In this document: positions 8,542 through 18,329 of the stretch, one piece after another | How positions within the stretch are numbered: the stretch's first letter is position 1 | Layout of the letters: every line of letters begins with the position of its first letter | Source: Bacteroidota bacterium | GTDB taxonomy: Bacteria; Bacteroidota; Bacteroidia; Bacteroidales; Tenuifilaceae | Direction: 5' to 3' | NCBI GenBank assembly: GCA_029560875.1 | Contig: JAKQKB010000214.1 | Coordinates: 1-60,158 of the forward strand | Length of the DNA: 60,158 bases | Translations under genes and position numbers: made by a program | Notes under the pieces: model-generated | Database searches by the model: none | What the model was told of the DNA's origin: nothing | What the model saw: the letters and a program-made list of their open reading frames with translations, nothing else

Positions 8542-9477
8542 CTATCTTTTCTTCTTCCTTAAATTGATTGTTTGACCAACCTCGGGCTCCTCTCCTACCT
8601 TCATTCGATTTTTTCGGTAAAGCGATTTCAACTTCACACCATACATCTGCGAAATGCTGTACATAGTTTCGCCAGTATCCACTGTATGGACAGAATGGTT
8701 ACGCTCTGCTCTCCAACGTTTTGGCTGAATGTAAATTTCCTGACCAACACGCAAGGAAGAATCTCTGGTTAAATCGTTATACTTATAAAGTTGCCAAGGC
8801 ATCAGGCTTAGTTCAGTTGTAAGCGATTCAAATGTATCGCCCTCTTTAACAATAATATACTTAATTCTGTTACGGGTGTAAACCGGACGTGTCTTGTAAA
8901 TGTCAATAGTAAAACCATCTACATCAACCAACTGACCAGTTCCTTTCCTTGGAGACTCAACGGCAACGGTTATACCCTTATCAAACTTATATAGTTCGTT
9001 CTCCTCTATAATCTTGATTAGCATCTCCGCATACTTTGGGTTTGTTGCGTAACCCGCTTTTTTCAAACCATAAGCCCAGCCCTTATAATCGGTTGATTCC
9101 AAATCGAAAAGAGCAGCATACCTGCGTCCACCCCTCAAAAACAAACTGTGGTCCATAAACGAACCCTCAGAATTTTTATATTTTCGGAAACACTCGTCTC
9201 TCCTATCATCATCGTGATACATTGTAGGACCTGTCCAATCCTTATGACATTTTATACCGAAATGGTTATTTGCTTTAGTTGCAAGTGTACTGTTTCCGTT
9301 ATCGCTCTCAAGCATTCCCTGAGCAAGAATAATGCTGGCAGGCACACCGTACTGTTTCATCTGCCGAATAGCAATATCGGCATATTTGGAAATATACTCC
9401 TGACGGGAAATTTTTGATTGACCAAGTGTATTTAAAGCAATAGCAGTAAATAATATAAATGGGAAAAGCCTCTTCAT
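8542..9477 (-). CDS. Exported glucosaminidase (GH73) with LysM repeats
   Basis: A peptidoglycan hydrolase of 311 residues. Residues 1-19 are a signal peptide ending 'LNTLGQ'. The mannosyl-glycoprotein endo-beta-N-acetylglucosaminidase-like domain (about 25-165) has 'PASIILAQGMLESDNG' with the catalytic Glu and 'ANNHFGIKCHKDW'. Two LysM-type wall-binding modules follow (about 205-255 and 262-308: 'VKEGDTFESLT' and 'VDTGETMYSIS'). It should act in the periplasm in cell separation or wall turnover. It is a single-gene unit convergent with fmt. Confidence 0.9.
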   Translation of the reverse strand: MKRLFPFILFTAIALNTLGQSKISRQEYISKYADIAIRQMKQYGVPASIILAQGMLESDNGNSTLATKANNHFGIKCHKDWTGPTMYHDDDRRDECFRKYKNSEGSFMDHSLFLRGGRRYAALFDLESTDYKGWAYGLKKAGYATNPKYAEMLIKIIEENELYKFDKGITVAVESPRKGTGQLVDVDGFTIDIYKTRPVYTRNRIKYIIVKEGDTFESLTTELSLMPWQLYKYNDLTRDSSLRVGQEIYIQPKRWRAERNHSVHTVDTGETMYSISQMYGVKLKSLYRKNRMKVGEEPEVGQTINLRKKKR

Positions 9478-9499
9478 CTCAATTTTATTTTTGATGACA

Positions 9500-9507
9500 C
9501 AAAAGTA
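9500..9507 (-). promoter_or_regulatory. -7 promoter element of the glucosaminidase gene
   Basis: The minus strand reads TACTTTTG, matching TAnnTTTG, about 23 bases before the ATG. The -33 position holds only TTTT (9526-9529), so the match is partial. Confidence 0.45.
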
Positions 9508-9601
9508 TTAAACCTTACAATAGTTAAAAGTACTTGAAAGAAAGAAAGTTGAAAAAAGTGTTAAAGCAAAGGAATAACAATTGCTAAATAAGGGTTGTTT
9601 T

Positions 9602-9703
9602 TTACCACAAAGGCAACAAAGTATTTCGCTAAGTAACATTAAGTAAATATTAAATTCTCCACTTAAGCGCCTTTGTGATTTACTTAGAGCGCCTTAGCGG
9701 TTA
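9602..9703. repeat. Imperfect palindromic intergenic repeat
   Basis: CACAAAGGC (9606-9614) recurs inverted as GCCTTTGTG (9669-9677), and ACCACAAAGGC (9604-9614) recurs inverted with two changes as GCCTTAGCGGT (9691-9701). Copies of CTAAGTAA/TTACTTAG lie between. Such 'accacaaaggc' palindromes are familiar as dispersed intergenic elements in Bacteroidota and other phyla. No protein is encoded. It fills most of the 297-base gap between the two minus-strand genes. Confidence 0.65.
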
Positions 9704-9735
9704 AATCTTTCGCTTTAAATGATGACATTTTTTCA

Positions 9736-9764
9736 AGAAAAAACCCTGAAACAAGTTCAGGGTT
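9736..9764 (-). terminator. Terminator after the pseudouridine synthase gene
   Basis: AACCCTGAA (9742-9750) and TTCAGGGTT (9756-9764) form a perfect 9-bp stem. On the minus strand it is followed by a run of T. It lies 10 bases past the stop of the gene at 9775. Confidence 0.85.
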
Positions 9765-9774
9765 ATAGAAACGG

Positions 9775-10470
9775 TTAATCAATATTCAGAACCAAAAACT
9801 CGTCCCAGATGGCATCCTTTGGCGGCGGGGCAAGAACAACAACATCCTCTTCGGTCATAGGATGCTTAAATGCGAACATCCGTGAGTGTAAATGAATGCC
9901 GCCATCGGCATTCGACCTGTCATATCCGTACTTCAAATCGCCTTTGATTGGACAACCAATCTTGGAAAGTTGACTACGGATTTGATGATGACGCCCTGTA
10001 ATCAACTCAATCTCAAGCAGAAAATAGTTTTTGGTTTTACCCACAAGTTTGTATTTCAACTTTGCCTCCTTAGAGCCATGAACCTCTCTGGGGTAAACGT
10101 AAGATTTATTCTTCTTGGAATCGCGAACCAGATAATGCACCAGCAAATCGGAATCGAGCGGCGGACGATTTTTTACAACAGCCCAGTACTTTTTCCCAAT
10201 CTTCCCTTCCTGAAATAGGTTATTCATCCGGCTTAAGCCCTTGCTTGTTTTTGCAAACAGAACCACACCACTAACTGGTCTATCAATCCTATGAGTTACC
10301 TCAAGGAAAACATTGCCAGGTTTGGCATCGCGCGCCTTAATGAAGCGCTTAACCATGTTGAGTAGCGACTCATCGCCAGTTTTATCTTCCTGCACAATAT
10401 CGCCACAAAGTTTCTGTACAGCAATGTAGTGATTATCCTCGTAGAGGATTCTATCTGAAGTAAAATCCAT
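9775..10470 (-). CDS. RluA-family RNA pseudouridine synthase
   Basis: A 231-residue enzyme that isomerises uridine in rRNA or tRNA. The catalytic aspartate is in 'THRIDRPVSGVVLFAKT' (about residue 63), matching the HRLDxxTSG motif, and 'ELITGRHHQIRSQL' is the second conserved block. There is no S4 domain, so it resembles the short RluA/TruC-type members. Its exact target uridine cannot be inferred. It lies 27 bases downstream of panB, a common pairing in Bacteroidota, and the pair ends in a terminator. Confidence 0.92.
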   Translation of the reverse strand: MDFTSDRILYEDNHYIAVQKLCGDIVQEDKTGDESLLNMVKRFIKARDAKPGNVFLEVTHRIDRPVSGVVLFAKTSKGLSRMNNLFQEGKIGKKYWAVVKNRPPLDSDLLVHYLVRDSKKNKSYVYPREVHGSKEAKLKYKLVGKTKNYFLLEIELITGRHHQIRSQLSKIGCPIKGDLKYGYDRSNADGGIHLHSRMFAFKHPMTEEDVVVLAPPPKDAIWDEFLVLNID

Positions 10471-10497
10471 TATTCCTATTTATTGAATATTCTAAAC

Positions 10498-11313
10498 TTA
10501 GTACTGCTCTCTCTCGTTAGGAAAATCTTTCGACTTTACATCCTTTATATACGATTGAAACGAGCCAGTCATCTCTGCAAATAAATTATGATAACGACGA
10601 AGAAAACGAGGAGAGAACTCCTGAGTAATTCCAAGCATATCATGAGTTACAAGCACCTGGCCATCAACTCCGCTACCTGCACCAATACCTATTATAGGAA
10701 TTTTGAGTTCGCTTGCTACCTGAGCACCAAGTTTGGCAGGAATTTTCTCCAGAACAATGGCAAAACAGCCTGCCTCCTCCAATTTATGAGCATCCTCAAC
10801 CAGTTTTTTTGCCTCGGCCTCTTCCTTTGCCCTAACAACGTAAGTACCAAATTTATGGATTGATTGGGGAGTTAACCCAAGATGTCCCATCACAGGAATA
10901 CCAGCCGAAAGAATACGGGTTACTGAATCGATAATCTCCGCACCACCTTCAAGCTTTACGGCATCGGCACCACTCTCCTTCATTATTCTGATTGCAGAGT
11001 TTAATGCTAACTTAGAGTTCCCTTGATAAGTTCCAAAAGGCAAATCCACAACCACCAACGCGCGTCTTACTGCACGCATAACAGAACTGGCATGGTAAAT
11101 CATCTGGTCCAGAGTAATTGGAAGGGTTGATTCATGACCCGCCATTACATTTGATGCAGAATCGCCCACTAAAAGAACATCAATACCTGCTGCATCTAAA
11201 ATGCGAGCCATGGAGAAATCGTATGCTGTAAGCATGGCAATTTTCTCACCACGCAATTTCATCTCGTACAAAACATGGGTTGTCACAACCTTTACATTGC
11301 CTTCTTTTGACAT
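10498..11313 (-). CDS. panB: 3-methyl-2-oxobutanoate hydroxymethyltransferase (ketopantoate synthesis)
   Basis: The first committed enzyme of pantothenate and coenzyme A synthesis; it adds a hydroxymethyl group from methylenetetrahydrofolate to alpha-ketoisovalerate. Its 271 residues form a single TIM barrel. '[16 protein letters not shown]', '[15 protein letters not shown]' (metal-binding Asp) and '[12 protein letters not shown]' are the family signatures, and the catalytic Glu is in 'AIVLEKIPA'. First gene of a two-gene operon with the pseudouridine synthase. Confidence 0.96.
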   Translation of the reverse strand: MSKEGNVKVVTTHVLYEMKLRGEKIAMLTAYDFSMARILDAAGIDVLLVGDSASNVMAGHESTLPITLDQMIYHASSVMRAVRRALVVVDLPFGTYQGNSKLALNSAIRIMKESGADAVKLEGGAEIIDSVTRILSAGIPVMGHLGLTPQSIHKFGTYVVRAKEEAEAKKLVEDAHKLEEAGCFAIVLEKIPAKLGAQVASELKIPIIGIGAGSGVDGQVLVTHDMLGITQEFSPRFLRRYHNLFAEMTGSFQSYIKDVKSKDFPNEREQY

Positions 11314-11341
11314 ACTCGTAATACTTTAAGGTTAACTCCTG

Positions 11342-11349
11342 CAAAGGTA
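11342..11349 (-). promoter_or_regulatory. -7 promoter element of panB
   Basis: TACCTTTG on the minus strand fits TAnnTTTG and lies 28 bases before the panB ATG. No good TTTG is seen at the expected -33 position. Confidence 0.45.
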
Positions 11350-11576
11350 AGGCAATATTCTAACATAAGCACCTAGTTTGATAAACAAGAATTCGGGCAT
11401 TGGGAAACAAAAAACCAAACACCAAACTGTCATATTGACATAAATCATCATTATCTCCTGAACCACAAACATTTAAATTGTAAAATATTGCAACAGCAAA
11501 AAAACTATCTGACAAACTATCTCTCAAAAAAGAATAAAACTGACAGAAATGTACGTTTAACTTGCAATTTTTCCTG

Positions 11577-11592
11577 TGGCACAGTCATTGAT
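11577..11592 (+). promoter_or_regulatory. Sigma-54-like promoter upstream of dnaK
   Basis: TGGCAC (11577-11582) and TTGAT (11588-11592) have the exact spacing of the sigma-54 -24/-12 promoter (TGGCAC-N5-TTGCW); only the -12 C is changed to A. The predicted start near 11603 gives a leader of about 50 bases. The remaining 339-base gap between panB and dnaK holds a TGTCA-TAT-TGACA dyad (11428-11440) and no recognisable gene. Confidence 0.4.
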
Positions 11593-11652
11593 AAATCTGA
11601 AGTGTTGAAACAAATAAAAACAAAAACCATATAGAATTAAATAAATACAACA

Positions 11653-13563
11653 ATGGGTAAAATTATTGGAATCGATTTAGGAACAACCAACTCATGTGTT
11701 TCCGTAATGGAAGGAAACGAGCCGGTTGTAATAACCAATAGCGAAGGGAAACGCACAACACCTTCAATTGTTGGTTTTGTAGAAAACGGAGAACGCAAGG
11801 TTGGTGATCCTGCAAAACGTCAGGCTATTATCAACCCACAAAAAACTGTATCCTCCATTAAACGTTTCATGGGTGAAACTTACGACAAAGTTGCTGCAGT
11901 GGAAGTTCCACGCGTACCTTACAAAGTAACCCGTGGAGAAAACAACACTCCACGTGTTGATATCGATGGCAGACTTTACACTCCACAGGAAATATCGGCA
12001 ATGGTACTTCAAAAAATGAAGAAAACCGCCGAAGATTACCTTGGACAAGAGGTTACAGAGGCTGTTATCACTGTTCCTGCGTACTTCAGCGACTCGCAAC
12101 GCCAAGCAACAAAAGAGGCTGGCGAAATTGCAGGTCTAAAGGTTCGCCGTATTATCAATGAGCCTACTGCTGCTGCATTGGCTTACGGAATGGACAAAAA
12201 ACATCAGGATGTTAAAGTAGCTGTATTCGACCTTGGTGGTGGTACTTTCGATATTTCAATCCTTGAACTAGGCGATGGCGTATTCGAAGTAAAATCGACC
12301 AATGGAGATACTCACCTTGGTGGCGACGACTTCGACCAAGTTATTATTGATTGGTTGGCAGAGGAGTTCCTAAAAGACGAAGGAATTGATTTGCGTAAAG
12401 ACCCAATGGCTTTGCAACGTTTAAAAGAAGCTGCAGAAAAGGCTAAGATTGAACTTTCGAGCACAACATCAAGCGAGATTAACCTGCCATACATCATGCC
12501 TGTTAATGGAATTCCAAAACACTTGGTAAGAACATTAACCCGTGCACAATTCGAGAAATTATCTGACAACTTATTCCAACGCACCATTGAGCCTTGTCGC
12601 AAGGCATTATCTGACGCAGGCTTACAAGCATCGGATATCGATGAGGTAATCTTAGTAGGTGGTTCAACTCGTATTCCTCACGTTCAGCAAATTGTTGAGA
12701 AGTTCTTTGGTCGCACACCTAACAAGAGCGTAAACCCCGATGAGGTTGTTGCTGTTGGTGCTGCTATCCAAGGCGGTGTGTTAACTGGCGAGGTTAAAGA
12801 CGTATTGCTACTTGACGTTACTCCACTTTCGTTAGGTATTGAAACTCTAGGTGGAGTTTTCACAAGGTTGATTGATGCTAACACAACAATTCCAACCCGT
12901 AAATCGGAGACTTTCACCACTGCTGCTGATAATCAACCTTCGGTTGAGATTCACATCCTACAGGGCGAGCGTCAACTTGCAAAGGATAACAAAACTATTG
13001 GACGCTTCCACCTTGATGGTCTACCACCAGCACCACGCGGAGTACCCCAAATTGAGGTAACTTTTGATATCGATGCTAACGGTATTCTACACGTTACCGC
13101 GAAGGACAAAGGAACTGGCAAAGAGCAAAAAATCCGCATTGAGGCATCATCGGGCCTTACCGACGAGGAAATCAAGCGTATGCGCGAAGAAGCTCTTCGC
13201 AACGAGGCTGCCGACAAGGAAGCAAGAGAGAAAATCGATAAAATCAACGCTGCTGATAGCATGATTTTCCAAACCGAAAAGCAGCTAAAAGAGTTTGGAG
13301 ACAAACTACCTGCCGACAAAAAAGGCCCAATTGAGCAAGGTTTAGCAAAACTAAAAGAAGCTCACAAGAGTCAAGATATTGCCGCTATTGAAACTGCTAC
13401 CAACGAGCTTAATGCTGCATGGCAAGCTGCTTCGGAGGAGATGTACAAGGCGCAAGCAGGTCAGCAACAAGAGCAACAGGCAAACCCTAATGCTGGAGCA
13501 TCATCGGGCAACCCAAAGGACGACAAAGAGGTTACTGATGTTGATTTTGAAGAGGTTAAGTAA
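11653..13563 (+). CDS. dnaK: Chaperone DnaK (Hsp70)
   Basis: The main cytoplasmic Hsp70, 636 residues. The nucleotide-binding domain (1-380) has '[17 protein letters not shown]', '[14 protein letters not shown]' and '[14 protein letters not shown]'. The substrate-binding beta domain with '[15 protein letters not shown]' and the helical lid follow, ending in the Gln-rich linker and 'DVDFEEV' tail that is typical for the bacterial protein. grpE and dnaJ are not adjacent. It stands alone, with its own regulatory region and a terminator. Codon use is richer in GC-ending codons than its neighbours, as expected for a highly expressed gene. Confidence 0.99.
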   Translation: MGKIIGIDLGTTNSCVSVMEGNEPVVITNSEGKRTTPSIVGFVENGERKVGDPAKRQAIINPQKTVSSIKRFMGETYDKVAAVEVPRVPYKVTRGENNTPRVDIDGRLYTPQEISAMVLQKMKKTAEDYLGQEVTEAVITVPAYFSDSQRQATKEAGEIAGLKVRRIINEPTAAALAYGMDKKHQDVKVAVFDLGGGTFDISILELGDGVFEVKSTNGDTHLGGDDFDQVIIDWLAEEFLKDEGIDLRKDPMALQRLKEAAEKAKIELSSTTSSEINLPYIMPVNGIPKHLVRTLTRAQFEKLSDNLFQRTIEPCRKALSDAGLQASDIDEVILVGGSTRIPHVQQIVEKFFGRTPNKSVNPDEVVAVGAAIQGGVLTGEVKDVLLLDVTPLSLGIETLGGVFTRLIDANTTIPTRKSETFTTAADNQPSVEIHILQGERQLAKDNKTIGRFHLDGLPPAPRGVPQIEVTFDIDANGILHVTAKDKGTGKEQKIRIEASSGLTDEEIKRMREEALRNEAADKEAREKIDKINAADSMIFQTEKQLKEFGDKLPADKKGPIEQGLAKLKEAHKSQDIAAIETATNELNAAWQAASEEMYKAQAGQQQEQQANPNAGASSGNPKDDKEVTDVDFEEVK

Positions 13564-13586
13564 CAAGTCATAACTTTATAGCAAAG

Positions 13587-13620
13587 AAAGCTGTCGGACA
13601 TACCGGCAGCTTTTCTTTTT
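13587..13620 (+). terminator. dnaK terminator
   Basis: AAAGCTGTCGG (13587-13597) pairs with CCGGCAGCTTT (13603-13613) with one G:U pair and a 5-base loop, and a T-rich tract follows. Confidence 0.9.
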
Positions 13621-13641
13621 CTTTTGTAAATAGGCATAAAC

Positions 13642-13671
13642 TTTGGTGATAAAAAAGAATCAGTAAATTTG
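13642..13671 (+). promoter_or_regulatory. Bacteroidota promoter of the MORN-repeat gene
   Basis: TTTG (13642-13645), an 18-base spacer and TAAATTTG (13664-13671) match the phylum consensus in full. The start codon is 28 bases downstream. Confidence 0.75.
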
Positions 13672-13699
13672 TAAGGAACAACAAACTCAAGTTTAAACC

Positions 13700-14512
13700 A
13701 TGAGAACTAATATGCTATTGCTTTCGGCAGTATCTCTTTTAATTTCATTTGCTGATTTGGCATTTGGTCAAAACGATACCATTAACCAAATTGATAAACT
13801 TAACCGCAAACAAGGATATTGGACAAAATCATACCCCAATGGCAAAAAGGCCTACGAGGGCAGATTTAAAGACGATATGCCAATTGGAGAATTTAAAAGA
13901 TTCCGAGAAGATGGAACCCTGAAAGTAGCGCTTAATTACAACAGCACAAACAATTACTCCAAGGCCACCTTTTACACATCGGACGGAAAGGTTGTTGCTG
14001 AAGGATTTTACTCCGAAAAAAACAAGGATAGTCTCTGGCAATACTATAATGCAAACTCAACCTTGGTTTATGAAGAGCGCTATGTCAAAGGAGTTAAGCA
14101 CGGACGTTATAAGCAGTACTATGAAAATGGCAAAACAATGGAAACCATTCCTTATATCAATGGAAAAATAGATGGAGTAATGGTACAATTTCACGCCAAC
14201 GGACTTAACAAGGCAATAGTGAATTTTTCGAATGGTCAACAGGATGGCTCAATTAAACTTTTTTACGATAACGGAAAAGTAAGAATAGAGGGCAACTATC
14301 TAAATGGACTAAAAAACGGTGAATGGAAATTCTACGATGCTGATGGAAAACTAACCGATAAAATAAATTACAACAAAGGAATACCCGAGAACTACAACAA
14401 ATTAGCTGAAAGAGAGAACAAAGAACTAGAATTAATGTTCCGTAATGCAGGACGAATACAAGAACCGACAACGGAAAGCCTATTGGAAAGTGTTGGTGCT
14501 AGACCTTATTAA
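13700..14512 (+). CDS. Exported MORN-repeat protein (YwqK-like)
   Basis: This 270-residue protein has a signal peptide (about 1-23, ending 'LAFGQ') followed by about eight repeats of roughly 22 residues built on the pattern Y-x-N-G-x-x-x-x-x-x-Y-x-x-G (for example 'YENGKTMETIPYINGKIDG'). This is the MORN/'YwqK antitoxin-like' repeat, a beta-hairpin ribbon common in Bacteroidota exported proteins. No enzymatic domain is visible and its role is unknown. The C-terminal 40 residues are repeat-free and charged. Confidence 0.85.
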   Translation: MRTNMLLLSAVSLLISFADLAFGQNDTINQIDKLNRKQGYWTKSYPNGKKAYEGRFKDDMPIGEFKRFREDGTLKVALNYNSTNNYSKATFYTSDGKVVAEGFYSEKNKDSLWQYYNANSTLVYEERYVKGVKHGRYKQYYENGKTMETIPYINGKIDGVMVQFHANGLNKAIVNFSNGQQDGSIKLFYDNGKVRIEGNYLNGLKNGEWKFYDADGKLTDKINYNKGIPENYNKLAERENKELELMFRNAGRIQEPTTESLLESVGARPY

Positions 14513-14592
14513 AACCCAATTTATAGGGTCAAAACATAATAAAAACCCAAATCATTCTGGGAGTTGCCTTGCAAAAGCAGTTAAAAACAAAG

Positions 14593-15978
14593 ATGAACAA
14601 TAGTCAAAATAAATTCTCGCTCTTCGAACTCAACAAATTAATAAAGGAGGTACTATCCAAATCATTACCCGATAGTTATTGGGTTATTGCGGAGATTAGT
14701 GAGATAAACGAGCATCCGTCAGGGCATTGCTACTTGGAACTAATACAGAAGGATGAGGCAACAGATAGCATTAAAGCCAAAGCCAGAGCAAACATTTGGA
14801 GCTACACCTATAGAATGCTAAAACCCTACTTTGAAACAATGACAAACCGACCTCTATCCAGAGGTATGAGCATTCTTGTTAATGCACAAGTTGTTTTCCA
14901 TGAAATGTACGGCTATAGCCTAAACATTATAGATATTGAGCCTAGTTTTACCCTCGGAGACATTGAACTGAAACGCAGAGAAACCATAAACAAACTCATT
15001 GCCGACGGGGTAATGGAGATGAATAAAGAGCAAGAGTTAGATTTGCTGCCCAAACGCATTGCAATAATTTCTTCGCCAAGCGCTGCTGGATTACAAGATT
15101 TTACGAATCAACTAAACCACAACCAATTTGGCTATCAGTTCGATTACGAGCTCTTCCCCTCCATCATGCAGGGAGATGATGCAGAAGATTCAATTACAAG
15201 CTCTCTCAACAAAATTTATGATATCAAGGAAAACTTTGATGTTGTTGTAATTGTTCGCGGGGGTGGTGCTCAAACCGACCTAGCCTGTTTCGACTCATAT
15301 CAACTATCGTCCAATATTGCACAATTTCCAATACCAATCCTTACGGGCATAGGGCACGACAAGGATGTTTCTGTTGCCGATATGGTTGCTTTCAAATCAT
15401 TAAAAACTCCAACAGCCGTGGCAGAATTCCTTATCTCAAGATTTAACGATGCAGAATCTATTTTAGCAGACTTTACCAATCAGATAGAAACGTTATCGGA
15501 ACAAATAATCAACAAGGAAATAGACAAGTTGAATAACTATCAACTCAAACTACAGTACTTTAGTTCAACCACAATATCGCACCAGAAAACAATCATCTCA
15601 AACATATCAAAGACAATTCCCTATATATCAAAACAACTAGTCAAAAATCAATCTGACATAGTTCTGGCTAGAAAATCAAAACTATTATTAACATTGAATT
15701 CAGCATTAAGCATTCAAAAGTCTACACTAAATGCAACCCTTATTAAAATAAACAAAGTTGTACCTCAGAGGATAAATGATGAAAATAACAAGCAAAACTA
15801 CCTCTTTAGGACAACTCAAAATCTAAATCCCACGAATATTTTAGAACGAGGCTACTCAATAACATATTACAATGGTAAAATCCTAAAAAGTTCTGAAACA
15901 GTAAATATTGGAGACGAAATAAAAACAATTCTCAAGAAAGGAGAGGTTATTGGAAACATAGTGAAAAAAGAACCGTAA
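14593..15978 (+). CDS. xseA: Exodeoxyribonuclease VII large subunit
   Basis: Catalytic subunit of the nuclease that degrades single-stranded DNA from both ends. An N-terminal OB-fold (about 10-115, 'FSLFELNKLI' and 'YWVIAEISEI') is followed by the nuclease domain with 'PKRIAIISSPSAAGLQDF', 'VVVIVRGGGAQTDLACFDS' and 'GIGHDKDVSVADMVA', and a long coiled-coil C-terminal part that binds XseB. I chose ATG 14593 over an in-frame TTG at 14569 because the OB-fold begins there. Unusually, xseB is not next to it but about 5.2 kb downstream. Confidence 0.95.
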   Translation: MNNSQNKFSLFELNKLIKEVLSKSLPDSYWVIAEISEINEHPSGHCYLELIQKDEATDSIKAKARANIWSYTYRMLKPYFETMTNRPLSRGMSILVNAQVVFHEMYGYSLNIIDIEPSFTLGDIELKRRETINKLIADGVMEMNKEQELDLLPKRIAIISSPSAAGLQDFTNQLNHNQFGYQFDYELFPSIMQGDDAEDSITSSLNKIYDIKENFDVVVIVRGGGAQTDLACFDSYQLSSNIAQFPIPILTGIGHDKDVSVADMVAFKSLKTPTAVAEFLISRFNDAESILADFTNQIETLSEQIINKEIDKLNNYQLKLQYFSSTTISHQKTIISNISKTIPYISKQLVKNQSDIVLARKSKLLLTLNSALSIQKSTLNATLIKINKVVPQRINDENNKQNYLFRTTQNLNPTNILERGYSITYYNGKILKSSETVNIGDEIKTILKKGEVIGNIVKKEP

Positions 15979-15985
15979 CAATTAA

Positions 15986-16016
15986 TTGACAAGTATTACT
16001 TATAAGCATATCTTTA
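15986..16016 (+). promoter_or_regulatory. Possible promoter of the first TPR kinase
   Basis: TTG (15986-15988), a 20-base spacer and TATCTTTA (16009-16016) match the phylum pattern with one change in the -7 element. It lies 31 bases upstream of the start codon. Confidence 0.4.
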
Positions 16017-16047
16017 TAATCAATTCAAATAACTTATTGCTCATAAA

Positions 16048-18228
16048 TTGAAACGTACTATAAAATATTTACCTATTCTTTTTTCAGCGTTGTGGATTTC
16101 AGCATCGGCTCAGGTAAATTCACGAAATGCTGTCATTGATAGCCTTACTACAATTGCAAATTCCAACAAAGGGATAATAAGAGTCACAGCATACGATAAA
16201 ATATCAAGACTTTACTGGCAAACCAACCCCGACTCATCAATTTACTATGCATCACTGGCTCTTTCCGAGGCAGAGAAAGACAAAAGTGACGCCTGCTATG
16301 GAGAGGCATACAATAGTTTAGGAAATGCATACTCAAGCAAAGGAGAATTCGAGCAATCCATTGAGTTTTACACAAAATCAATGGAACACAGAGAGCGCTC
16401 TAACGATATGCTAAAAGTTTCTTACTCTCTCAGCAACCTATCATTCTCTTTACAAAACTTAAAACGATACAGCGAAGCAATGGATGCTTTAAAAAGAGCG
16501 GCGTCGATTTGTAATTCTATCGGCAATGCTCAAGATGAAGCACTAATTAATCAACAAATTGCCTCGCTTTATAAAAACTTACAAGATTTAAATCGCGCTT
16601 TAGAATACGCATTAAAAGCGGTAAATATCAATCTCAGCAACAATATTACAACAGGCTTAGCCAATAATTACAATTTCATTGGACTTCTGCATAAGGATTT
16701 AAAAAACTTTGATTTAGCGGAAGAATACTTCCTTAAATCACTGAAAATATGGCAGCAAGAAAAGAATGAAGAAGGACTTTCGAATACATATAATAACCTT
16801 GGAATTGTATATGACGAGAAAAAGGATGCTCAAAAAGCTCTAGAGTACTACTCAAAATCACTTGAACTATCAAAAAAACTTGGAGATTTGAAAGGCATTG
16901 CTGTTGCCTACAACAACATCGGATTCTTAAGCATTAGAATAAATCAGATTGACGCAGGCATTGACTCATACCTGAAATCCATAAAGATTAGCCACGACTT
17001 AAACGATATTGAAAGTTACTTAAATACGTACAATAACATAGCCATTGCTTACCTGAAAAAGAACAACATAGAAAAAAGTGAGGAGTACGTAAATTTAGTA
17101 CTTAAAGAATTCGACAAGGTTAATGACTTGGCAATAATCCAAGAAACTTATAAAATATTAAGCGATATAAATAGTAAAAAAGGCAATTTCAAAAAAGCAT
17201 TTGAATACAAAACTATAGAACTTGCCTACAATGACACCCTTTACACACAGCAACAAACAAGCAATATTATTGAAATGCAAACGCGCTTCGAAACGGAAGC
17301 AAAAGAACGCGAAATTCAGATTCTTAAAAAAGATAACGATATTAAACAGCTGGAGTTTGAACGACAAAGATTTTTCCAACGAATACTCATAATAATATCA
17401 ATTCTATTCCTAATCATTCTGGTTGGAGGGGCTATGAGTTTTAGGTATATCAGACGATCCAACAAACTATTAGAACAAAAAAACATTGAGTTTGAGAATG
17501 CTAATATCAAGCTAATTGAATCTGAAAAGAATCTGCGGGAGTTAAATGCAACCAAGGATAAACTGTTCTCCATTATTGCCCACGACTTAAAAAATCCGTT
17601 CAATGCATTAATGGGATTTAGTGACTTGCTTGATAAGAATTACAATTTTCTTTCGGAAGAGGAACGCAAGGAATACATTGGAGTGGTTAGCGATTCCACT
17701 CAGAACCTCTACAAACTGCTCGACAACCTTTTGCAATGGACCCGAACTCAAACAGGAGCAATAACCTATATTTCCGAAAATTTCAAACTATACCCTCTTA
17801 TCAAGCAAGAAGTTGACATTCTATCACCCAATGCCGACAAGAAGAAAATCAACATCAACCTAAAATTGGATGAAAACCAAATTGTTTATGCCGACAAAAA
17901 CTCAATTGCTACAGTTGTTCGGAATTTAGTTAGTAATGCCATTAAGTTTACCTCAAATGGTGGCTGGATTGAAATTGACGCTAAACAAAATAGTAAGTTT
18001 GTTGAAATTTCCGTTAGTGATTCCGGAATTGGCATTAAGGGCGATGATATCGATAAAATATTTATGCTCGACAGTTCTTTCACTACAAAAGGAACTGCAA
18101 ATGAATCGGGCACAGGATTAGGACTACTTCTTTGCAAAGAATTTGTCGAGAAAAATAATGGAAAAATCTGGGCAGAAAGTAAAAAAGGAAAAGGAAGTAC
18201 ATTCTACTTCACACTGCCATTGGCATAA
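16048..18228 (+). CDS. TPR-domain sensor histidine kinase (copy 1)
   Basis: A membrane-bound two-component kinase of 726 residues. A signal peptide (1-22, 'ISASAQ') is followed by about seven tetratricopeptide repeats in the periplasm (about 40-400), a coiled coil, one membrane helix (about 446-468), and the cytoplasmic HisKA domain with phospho-acceptor His512 in 'IIAHDLKNPFNAL'. The ATPase domain has the N box 'NLVSNAIKF', G1 'DSGIGI' and G2 'GTGLGLLLC'. No receiver domain is attached and no response regulator is adjacent. The start is TTG at 16048, chosen because the signal peptide begins exactly there. It is paralogous to the next gene. Confidence 0.92.
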   Translation: MKRTIKYLPILFSALWISASAQVNSRNAVIDSLTTIANSNKGIIRVTAYDKISRLYWQTNPDSSIYYASLALSEAEKDKSDACYGEAYNSLGNAYSSKGEFEQSIEFYTKSMEHRERSNDMLKVSYSLSNLSFSLQNLKRYSEAMDALKRAASICNSIGNAQDEALINQQIASLYKNLQDLNRALEYALKAVNINLSNNITTGLANNYNFIGLLHKDLKNFDLAEEYFLKSLKIWQQEKNEEGLSNTYNNLGIVYDEKKDAQKALEYYSKSLELSKKLGDLKGIAVAYNNIGFLSIRINQIDAGIDSYLKSIKISHDLNDIESYLNTYNNIAIAYLKKNNIEKSEEYVNLVLKEFDKVNDLAIIQETYKILSDINSKKGNFKKAFEYKTIELAYNDTLYTQQQTSNIIEMQTRFETEAKEREIQILKKDNDIKQLEFERQRFFQRILIIISILFLIILVGGAMSFRYIRRSNKLLEQKNIEFENANIKLIESEKNLRELNATKDKLFSIIAHDLKNPFNALMGFSDLLDKNYNFLSEEERKEYIGVVSDSTQNLYKLLDNLLQWTRTQTGAITYISENFKLYPLIKQEVDILSPNADKKKININLKLDENQIVYADKNSIATVVRNLVSNAIKFTSNGGWIEIDAKQNSKFVEISVSDSGIGIKGDDIDKIFMLDSSFTTKGTANESGTGLGLLLCKEFVEKNNGKIWAESKKGKGSTFYFTLPLA

Positions 18229-18329
18229 CCTTTAGCCAAGGAAGTTCCTAAAAATTTCAACCCATAAATTGAACGAATAAACTTACCTTCCTACAAATTT
18301 TAGTAATTTAGAGCGTTTAATTTTGCTAA

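Noticed and set aside
18318..18325. A TAATTTTG just upstream of the second TPR kinase
   Set aside because: It would put transcription start on the ATG itself and has no -33 TTTG, so a chance match is likelier than a leaderless mRNA.
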